From the NCBI GenBank assembly GCA_046345315.1, contig JBKDKA010000262.1, positions 58,152 to 122,151 of the forward strand: a DNA stretch of 64,000 nt, in the 5' to 3' direction. Positions within the stretch are counted from its first letter, which is position 1. Each line of letters opens with the position of its first letter. The notes below the pieces were generated by a model. It made no database searches. It was not told where the DNA came from and saw only the letters and a program-made list of their open reading frames with translations. The position numbers were made by a program, and so were the translations under genes. The stretch is from F1-80-MAGs062 sp046345315 (GTDB lineage Bacteria > Planctomycetota > Planctomycetia > Planctomycetales > Planctomycetaceae). This document shows, piece by piece, positions 58,632 to 64,000 of the stretch.

Positions 58632-58986
58632 AACGGGGTAGCCCGGGTTGCTTGCAACCCGGGGGGCCAGTACGGCTCATCGTACCACACAAGTCTGAAA
58701 ATGAGCGTTTGCACAAAGTGCGGATACCGCAATCTTCGCAATCCCAACCCCTGGTTCGCCCTGCTTGACGAAAACCGAGATGTGAGTCACGACGAGGCCG
58801 GAACGGCCCGGGAGGTGATTCACTCTGGTGTCGGCATTCACGATTCCGTCTTGTGTCTGAACTGCCGATGCGGACGAATCGGTCCGAAAGATCACGGACG
58901 CCGTTATCGGAGCTTCAGCCGTATCTGCCAGAACCTCCTGGACCTGCGGCCCACCGGTTGCACAGCAGTCGGTGCTACCCTGCTGC
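58632..58986 (+). repeat. Hairpin-bounded repeat family 2, copy A (with a ~126-bp insertion)
   Basis: The 5' hairpin is CCCGGGTTGC-TT-GCAACCCGGG. The conserved body reads GGTGATTCACTC, TTGTGTCTGAACTGCCGATG and TCACGGACGCCGTTATCGGA. The 3' hairpin is CACCGGTTG-CACAG-CAGTCGGTG followed by CTACCCTGC. Between TACGGC (ending 58676) and ACGGC (58803-58807) there are about 126 extra bases absent from copies B and C. Family 2 recurs at 60570, 61908 and 62185. Confidence 0.85.
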
Positions 58987-59190
58987 AATTGTTCACAGTT
59001 CCAAACTGGTCTTTCAATGACTAGGGCATTTTGCGATACCACGTGTGGGACAAAATTGTCGGACGTACCAATGGAATGGGTGAACGAGTTGACGCCTACG
59101 GTGCGGATGTTTCTGCAGACGCCGCGCAATCGCATTTATGGCCAAAGCGGGCATAACACGTATCTCCTGTTATCAGAAAGACGCGTAACA

Positions 59191-60492
59191 ATGAGTTTTT
59201 CTTCTTCTCGGTCATGGGCAAATGGATTGGCCGTTGACGTTCTTCACTGGCATTCAAGGGCGCTGCGATATTCCGCTTCGCTAATCCTCTGTGTGTGCCT
59301 CCTGAATGCTCGCACGCCTTGCAGTGCCGAAGAGATGCCTCAAGCTTTGGTTGATGCCCTCAGATCAAATGCCGCAGCACTCGATCCTGTTACAATCGAA
59401 TGGTCATGGGTCCGCGACTCAGCTCTAAGCGAGGAAGACCTGGAGTCGATGTTTGGCCGTGAAGCAGCACGTTACTCGTGTACCGGCAAAGGAGAGGTCC
59501 TCTATTCTTGGCAACGGCGCAAAACTTATTCAAAGCGGTCAGATCTCCAGCGCACTTCCAATGGTGAGATTCGCGAAGAGGATCGAGTCGAATACTCAAG
59601 AGCGACTCACCGCGACGGTGAAAAGCCGCAAGACGATTTGCGAACACCCGCCGCTGCGAATCAGCGACATTGGCGGCCGGAAAACAATTCCGAACGAATT
59701 GTTGTGCAGGAATCCTCGGTAGATCTTTCAAACTGGTACAACGGAAGCCCTGAAGCAACTGCTGGAGTGGAGGGGCGAAAAGGATCTGCCATTCTTGGTA
59801 TTACCCCACTGGCAAAGGCGCGAGTCAAGTTCCCTGGAGCAAGGATTACCCGGCCCGACTATTTTCTGGAGTGTGGCTTCGCATTTCCGAGCACACCAGA
59901 AGAACATGGCCAGTCGCAGCAGTCATCAATTCTGCTGCTTACTGAAATAGACCATAATGACAATCACATTAAGTATTCACACCCGCAAGAGAACAGGCAC
60001 GTAGTCGAAGTCTCAAAAAAAGATCGAACGGTAATGATGGAGCTGGATGAAACATTACATTATGCAGTAGTCAGGCGTCTGGAATCTGACTCGCAACAGA
60101 GCGTTATTAAGGACACAACGTGCTCACATTTTGTTCGACTTGAAGGAAGCGAATGCTGGTTACCACGCGAGATCGAAGTGAGATACCACTCGTGGCGAGG
60201 ACGTCCATCAGTCCCATCAGCTTCACCTTTGCTGAAAGAGCGATACCTGGTGAAAGATGTCCACAGAAAACCGATTCCTGATACGAGGTTTGAACTGCGT
60301 TACGAGGCACCCGGTACATTTATATCCGACAGTAGAGCCGCTGATGGGTCAACCACCGAAGGAAGATCGCTGGAATATCGGGTACCAGCGAGCCCAACGG
60401 CGTTTCGGAGTGTTGTGGAAGAAGCAAAGCGCGGCAAACTGATTTTTGGAGTTCCAGACAATGAAGTGGAGAAAGATGGTGATCGTCGCTGA
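59191..60492 (+). CDS. Secreted protein of unknown function
   Basis: From the ATG at 59191 the protein has 433 residues; the frame is open back to 58972 but that part overlaps repeat copy A and is not protein-like. A signal peptide spans about 1-45 with a hydrophobic core (YSASLILCVCLLNA). The mature part is polar with no membrane helix and no cysteine-rich motif. Segments such as TIEWSWVRDSALSEEDLE and TCSHFVRLEGSECWLPREIEVRYH resemble the beta-rich outer-membrane-lipoprotein-sorting-like proteins annotated as hypothetical in planctomycetes, but I cannot assign a family. It is flanked on both sides by repeat copies A and B, so it may be a recently moved gene. Confidence 0.7.
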   Translation: MSFSSSRSWANGLAVDVLHWHSRALRYSASLILCVCLLNARTPCSAEEMPQALVDALRSNAAALDPVTIEWSWVRDSALSEEDLESMFGREAARYSCTGKGEVLYSWQRRKTYSKRSDLQRTSNGEIREEDRVEYSRATHRDGEKPQDDLRTPAAANQRHWRPENNSERIVVQESSVDLSNWYNGSPEATAGVEGRKGSAILGITPLAKARVKFPGARITRPDYFLECGFAFPSTPEEHGQSQQSSILLLTEIDHNDNHIKYSHPQENRHVVEVSKKDRTVMMELDETLHYAVVRRLESDSQQSVIKDTTCSHFVRLEGSECWLPREIEVRYHSWRGRPSVPSASPLLKERYLVKDVHRKPIPDTRFELRYEAPGTFISDSRAADGSTTEGRSLEYRVPASPTAFRSVVEEAKRGKLIFGVPDNEVEKDGDRR

Positions 60493-60569
60493 TTTATCTG
60501 GATTCTATTTGTGAATACGTCAATCGCATTCGGGATCCCAGTCTGGCGGGGAAAACGACGGGACCATCG

Positions 60570-60790
60570 AACTGGGCAGCCCATGTTGCTTGCAACCCGG
60601 GGGCCGATACGGCCCGAGAGGTGATTCACTCTGTCAGCATTCACGATTCCGTCTTGTGTCTGAACTGCCGATGTGGACGAATCGGTCCGGAGAGTCACGG
60701 ACGCTGCTGTCAGAACCTCAGTCTTATCTGACAAAACCTCCTGGACCTCCGGCCCACCGGTCGCACAGCAACTGGTGCTACCCTGCTTGC
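60570..60790 (+). repeat. Hairpin-bounded repeat family 2, copy B
   Basis: It begins GCAGCCCATGTTGCTTGCAA (5' hairpin with two mismatches) and ends CACCGGTCG-CACAG-CAACTGGTG then CTACCCTGC. The body is colinear with copies A and C without the insertion seen in A. A stop codon interrupts the plus-strand frame that is open in A and C. Confidence 0.85.
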
Positions 60791-60960
60791 ATGTCTGGCC
60801 CAATGATTTGAATCGAGGAGCCTTCGTCGACAGTCAAGTTTTGTTCAGAAGTGTATTGATTAAGGATGGGCCATCGGGGGATAGTCGCAATTGCCGGCAG
60901 AGTTCTTTGAGGCCGAATTCGGTCCTTTCTTCGTTCCCGAACGGATCGTACACTTCGTTG

Positions 60961-61224
60961 ATGGAGCAAAGTATCATTCAACAACAGCTGAATCGACGCG
61001 AAGCAGCCCTGGACGATGGCGATTCGTGGCGCGAGTGGTATTGTCTGACACCACTGGAGCGATGGCATGAATCCATGAAACTCTGGGATTTCTACCTGCG
61101 AGTCGGAGGCTCACTTGATCCCGAACCCGATCATCAAAGTCCTTTCGACGCTTTCCAGCCACGCGGTTCAGCACCTGCTTATGGGCGGTCAGGCGTGCGT
61201 GTTCTACGGCGCGGCCGAGTTTAG
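60961..61224 (+). CDS. Small partner protein of a nucleotidyltransferase gene, function unknown
   Basis: From the ATG at 60961 the protein has 87 residues: MEQSIIQQQLNRREAALDDG, then DSWREWYCLTPLERWHESMK and LWDFYLRVGGSLDPEPDHQS, ending in GVRVLRRGRV. I recall similar short proteins directly upstream of nucleotidyltransferase-like genes, with the same LTPxERW and GGSLDPEPDxQSPF segments. It overlaps the next gene by 110 bp in a different frame. The frame extends upstream to 60673, but that part lies in repeat copy B and is not conserved-looking. A pairing resembling a toxin-antitoxin or accessory-subunit module is possible; no function is claimed. Confidence 0.6.
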   Translation: MEQSIIQQQLNRREAALDDGDSWREWYCLTPLERWHESMKLWDFYLRVGGSLDPEPDHQSPFDAFQPRGSAPAYGRSGVRVLRRGRV

Positions 61225-61876
61225 TCGCGCTTGCGATATTGTCATAGTGGCCGATCATGACAACCTGCTGCGGCTCAAGGCGGCACTTGAAGAACTGCAG
61301 GCCGAATGCATCGCTGTCCCTCCCTTCGAACCACAGTATCTTGAACGCGGCCACGCTGTTCATTTCCGTTGTCACAGTCAGGATGCCATGGGTATGCGAC
61401 TTGACGTCATGACCCGGATGAGAGGTTGCGATGAATTTGCCGTGCTTTGGGACCGGCGAATGACGCTTCAGGATGGTGATGGAACGATTTACCAGTTACT
61501 TGGAATCGAAGATCTTGTAACCGCAAAGAAAACACAACGAGACAAAGACTGGCCGATGGTCCGTCGGCTGGTCGACGCTCACTATGAAGAGTATCGCGAC
61601 AGCCCGAACGAGGATCAGATTCGCTTCTGGCTGAAAGAATCTCGGACACCGGAGGTGCTGATCCGTCTGGTTGCCGACTATCCCGTTCTCTTTCGTGAGA
61701 TTCTGGCCCACCGCCCGCTGCTCTGCGAGGCTCTTTCCGCCAGCCGATCAGCGATTCAACAGGAATTGACTCGCGAGGAATTTGCGGAACGCAAAGCAGA
61801 CGAAGCTTACTGGTACCCCCTGAAGCTGGAATTGGAACAGCTTCGCTTCAAGCGCAGAAGGAACGATCATCGCTGA
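61115..61876 (+). CDS. Nucleotidyltransferase-fold protein
   Basis: The protein has 253 residues. The N-terminal third has the minimal nucleotidyltransferase pattern: HLLMGGQACVFYGAAEFSRA then CDIVIVADHDNLLRL, a Gly-rich turn followed by an acidic strand. In the canonical motif the strand carries D-x-D; here it reads D-I-V, so the second metal ligand is missing or shifted. MRLDVMTRMRG supplies a further acidic strand, and LLGIEDLVTAKKTQRDKDWPMVRRLVD is typical of AbiEii/DUF1814-like proteins. The start could be as late as 61181, but the residues before it fit the family pattern as I recall it. It overlaps the small upstream gene by 110 bp. Confidence 0.72.
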   Translation: MIPNPIIKVLSTLSSHAVQHLLMGGQACVFYGAAEFSRACDIVIVADHDNLLRLKAALEELQAECIAVPPFEPQYLERGHAVHFRCHSQDAMGMRLDVMTRMRGCDEFAVLWDRRMTLQDGDGTIYQLLGIEDLVTAKKTQRDKDWPMVRRLVDAHYEEYRDSPNEDQIRFWLKESRTPEVLIRLVADYPVLFREILAHRPLLCEALSASRSAIQQELTREEFAERKADEAYWYPLKLELEQLRFKRRRNDHR

Positions 61877-61907
61877 ATGCGAACAGCACGCGAGAAACAT
61901 GCCTACG

Positions 61908-62130
61908 AAATGGGGTACCCCGGCTTGCTTGCAACCCGAGGGCCGGTACGGCCCGGGAGGTGATTTACTTTAGTGCCAGGAGTCACTATACCGTACTGTG
62001 TCTGAACTGCCGATGTGGATGGCGCCGTCTGGACGGTCACGGACGCCGTTATCGGAACTTCAACCCAATCTGCCACAACCTCCTGAGCCTCCGGCCCACC
62101 GGTTGCACAGCAACCGGTGCTACCCTGCTC
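61908..62130 (+). repeat. Hairpin-bounded repeat family 2, copy C (best 3' hairpin)
   Basis: The 5' part reads GGGGTACCCCGGCTTGCTTG then CAACCCGAGGG; the 3' hairpin CACCGGTTG-CACAG-CAACCGGTG is perfect over 9 bp. The body matches copy A (CTGAACTGCCGATGTGGATG, TCACGGACGCCGTTATCGGA). Confidence 0.88.
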
Positions 62131-62184
62131 GAATCACACGAATCGAACCAGTAGTGCGGGATCAGGAAAACCGCGTACATCAAA

Positions 62185-62342
62185 GTGTCAGCAATCACTA
62201 TTCTGTTTCGTGTCTGAACTGCCGATGTGGATGGGTCGGTCCGGGAAGTCACCCACGCAGCAATCAGCACCTCAGCCCGATCTGCCACAACCTCCCAGGC
62301 CTGCGCCCCACTGGTTGCACAGCGACCGGTGCTACCCTGCCC
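62185..62342 (+). repeat. Hairpin-bounded repeat family 2, copy D (5'-truncated)
   Basis: It lacks the 5' hairpin and starts within the body (GTGTCAGCAATCACTATTCT). It keeps TGTCTGAACTGCCGATGTGG and ends CACTGGTTG-CACAG-CGACCGGTG then CTACCCTGC. It lies 50 bp before the stop codon of the caspase-FGE gene, on that gene's 3' side. Confidence 0.82.
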
Positions 62343-62392
62343 CCTCCGGGCCTCCACTTCGTACTCTGCTACACCAACCTGGCTGCCTCCGG

Positions 62393-64000
62393 TTACTCGC
62401 CAGACGGACTCAGGGCAACCCGGAAACCCAGGTAGCTGCTGCGGTACGACGGGGCGCTGCTGCCACGGTACGCCGAACGGCAGACCCTGGCGGAGTAACT
62501 CCAACTGCCGCCTCGGTATACCCGGTTCGTGCCCGAGGTTGGCCCCATTGGATCAGTCAGTGGCGACGTCGCATAGTAGTCTTTACCATACCAGTCACTG
62601 CACCACTCCCATACATTGCCGTGCATATCGTACAAACCGATTTCGTTGACATTGAATCGGCCCACTGGCGACGTGTAAACAAAGCCGTCGTCAAACGGAA
62701 ATGGCTGGTCTTCGTCGCTTGTATATTTACTCTTGAAGCTCGTGTCCAGAAAATTGCCATAGCCTTCCAGTGACGCGAGACCGTCCCCCGATGAAAAATG
62801 CGTCTCGCTGCCCGCTCGGCAGCAGTATTCCCATTCCGCCTCAGTCGGCAGGCGATATTGTTTGCCTTCTGTTTTGCTCAGCCACTTGCTGAATTCCATC
62901 GCATCGTTCCAGCTGACGTTGATCACCGGATGGCTGTCCGTTTGAGCCATCCCATTTTCTTTCCAGGTGTACGCTGGCTTCTGAGCTGCGTTTCCCACAG
63001 CGTCATAGCCCCAGCCGCCCTTTCCGTCCTTTTCTGCTTCGGTCAGATACCCCGTGTCGTTCACGAACGCCGCAAACTGCCCCCGAGTCACTTCGTGGAT
63101 TCCCATGTAGAATGGCCTGGTGATTCGAACACGGTGAGCTGGCTGTTCGTCGCTATTGTCGAATGCATCCGACAACACAAATCCGGCGGTCTCCAGATCA
63201 CCACGACTGGCGTTGCTTCCCATCACGAATTCCCCTGCCGGAATCAGCTTCAGTTTCATCCCGATGCTGTTCGTTAATGAATCCTGCGTGATGGCGGGCG
63301 ATTCCATTTCCGGCGATTCCGGCACCAGATCGCGTCGTCGTTTCAAAAAGTAATCGGGCATGGACGCATCGAATTCCAGGAATGGCCGCTGACCGGTTTC
63401 CGTCTTGACCGCCTGACTGGTTTCGCGAAACAGCCGCACGATCTCCACCTGATCGGCTCGCATGGTCATGGCCTTCACAAGGTGTTTCACATACGGCGAA
63501 TTGTCACCCTTCCCATCCAGTGCAGGCGTCTTCGGTGACGTGGAAAATGAAACGATGGTTCCATCCGGTGCATTTGAGAGTTCTGCCAGACCCGCTGTGC
63601 TTCGACTGAAGGAGCGAAACGGATTGTTCCGACACGCATCAACCACGACAATCTTCAGGCTGCATTCAGAAAATCGCAGAGCCTGCAATAGATAGCTGAC
63701 TGATACACAGCGTTCCTGGACATGCTGCGGGTGTTCGAGGACGGCATCGACCGGAATCAAATAATTTTCGTTCTCAAAACTCTGCCCATGACCCGCATAA
63801 AAGATCAGACAGACGTCGCCCGACTGCAGGTTCTCCGTGATCTCATCGACCGCTTTTTCAAACTGTGACTTGGTGACGTCTTTCTTCGTCGTCACAGAAA
63901 AACCCAGCCCTTTCAACGCCACCGAAACTGCGTCGGCGTCATTGCTCGGATTTTTCAGCGGAGAGGCTTCATATTCGGAATTTCCAATGACCAGAGCCAC
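62393..64000 (-). CDS. Caspase-like (C14) protease fused to a formylglycine-generating-enzyme-like domain (5' end outside window)
   Basis: The frame is open to the right edge, so the true start lies outside; 535 residues are visible. Residues 1-210 (window numbering) form a caspase/metacaspase domain: ALVIGNSEYEASPLKNPSND, catalytic His71 in FYAGHGQ and Cys123 in VVDACRNNPF. A linker leads to an FGE/SUMF1-type domain from about 245 (GMKLKLIPAGEFVMGS, LPTEAEWEYCCRAG, GLYDMHGNVWEWCSDWYG) ending RGGSWSYSARVCRSAYRG ... GFRVAL. Of the two FGE cysteines that bind copper, only the second has an equivalent (VCRSAY), so sulfatase activation is unlikely. Such caspase-FGE proteins are signalling or conflict-type proteins in bacteria; the FGE domain may act as a binding module. 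Confidence 0.9.
   Translation of the reverse strand: MALVIGNSEYEASPLKNPSNDADAVSVALKGLGFSVTTKKDVTKSQFEKAVDEITENLQSGDVCLIFYAGHGQSFENENYLIPVDAVLEHPQHVQERCVSVSYLLQALRFSECSLKIVVVDACRNNPFRSFSRSTAGLAELSNAPDGTIVSFSTSPKTPALDGKGDNSPYVKHLVKAMTMRADQVEIVRLFRETSQAVKTETGQRPFLEFDASMPDYFLKRRRDLVPESPEMESPAITQDSLTNSIGMKLKLIPAGEFVMGSNASRGDLETAGFVLSDAFDNSDEQPAHRVRITRPFYMGIHEVTRGQFAAFVNDTGYLTEAEKDGKGGWGYDAVGNAAQKPAYTWKENGMAQTDSHPVINVSWNDAMEFSKWLSKTEGKQYRLPTEAEWEYCCRAGSETHFSSGDGLASLEGYGNFLDTSFKSKYTSDEDQPFPFDDGFVYTSPVGRFNVNEIGLYDMHGNVWEWCSDWYGKDYYATSPLTDPMGPTSGTNRVYRGGSWSYSARVCRSAYRGSSAPSYRSSYLGFRVALSPSGE

Noticed and set aside
58632..62342. CRISPR array or group II intron as explanation for the repeats
   Set aside because: The copies are long, few and separated by genes; there are no short regular spacers, no cas genes and no intron-encoded reverse transcriptase.
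62117..62773. Plus-strand frames of up to 218 codons opposite the caspase-FGE gene
   Set aside because: They cross repeat copy D and are antisense to a clearly conserved FGE domain.

Overview
The window looks like a chromosomal segment of a planctomycete (order Planctomycetales, probably Planctomycetaceae-like). The evidence is the set of lineage-typical families: very large secreted 'membrane-bound dehydrogenase' proteins ending in HEAT repeats plus a C-terminal haem-c motif, Tat-exported Gfo/Idh/MocA oxidoreductases, a DUF1559 pseudopilin-like protein followed by a transthyretin-like lipoprotein, a secreted CxPSR sulfatase, an MJ0042 zinc-ribbon hydrolase, and a caspase/formylglycine-generating-enzyme fusion. 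Many genes lack a clear Shine-Dalgarno, and several start with GTG or TTG. No tRNA, rRNA, CRISPR array, transposase, integrase or phage gene was found.

Layout. 1-5.4 kb: two divergent secreted catabolic-type genes. 5.4-11.8 kb: OsmC, then a surface-polysaccharide block (methyltransferase, polyprenyl-phosphate glycosyltransferase, UDP-glucose dehydrogenase) and a sulfatase, separated by copies of a ~90-bp palindromic repeat. 11.8-14 kb: L-fuconate dehydratase plus a TIM-barrel isomerase. 14.5-30 kb: housekeeping genes (ftsK, gyrA, parvulin PPIase, bcp) mixed with oxidoreductases, a Rieske oxygenase, an amidase and an Arg/Asp-rich secreted protein. 29-38 kb: an HTH-receiver regulator, smc, a FlgI-like lipoprotein with HEAT repeats and a Flp-like pilin. 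38-44 kb: a fuconolactonase-like amidohydrolase, a haem-c/terpene-cyclase-toroid protein, a periplasmic rhodanese and a second haem-c dehydrogenase. 44.6-51.6 kb: a TrhO-RluA fusion, an EEP nuclease/phosphatase, prs and mutS. 51.7-58.6 kb: an MJ0042/hydrolase/TPR protein, a small membrane protein and the DUF1559 cluster. 58.6-64 kb is accessory in character: four copies of a ~160-220 bp hairpin-bounded repeat interleaved with a secreted orphan, a two-gene nucleotidyltransferase module whose reading frames overlap by 110 bp, and a caspase-FGE gene that runs off the right edge.

Gene cooperation. The methyltransferase, glycosyltransferase and Ugd probably supply or decorate an exopolysaccharide. 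The sulfatase, L-fuconate dehydratase, isomerase and fuconolactonase-like genes fit breakdown of sulfated, fucose-containing algal polysaccharide, a known planctomycete lifestyle; that link is inferred. The most unusual items are the 58-62 kb repeat family, which looks like a structured RNA; the TrhO-RluA fusion; the FlgI-like HEAT lipoprotein in a region without other flagellar genes; the overlapping nucleotidyltransferase pair; and the caspase-FGE C-terminus, which resembles the variable region of diversity-generating retroelement targets.
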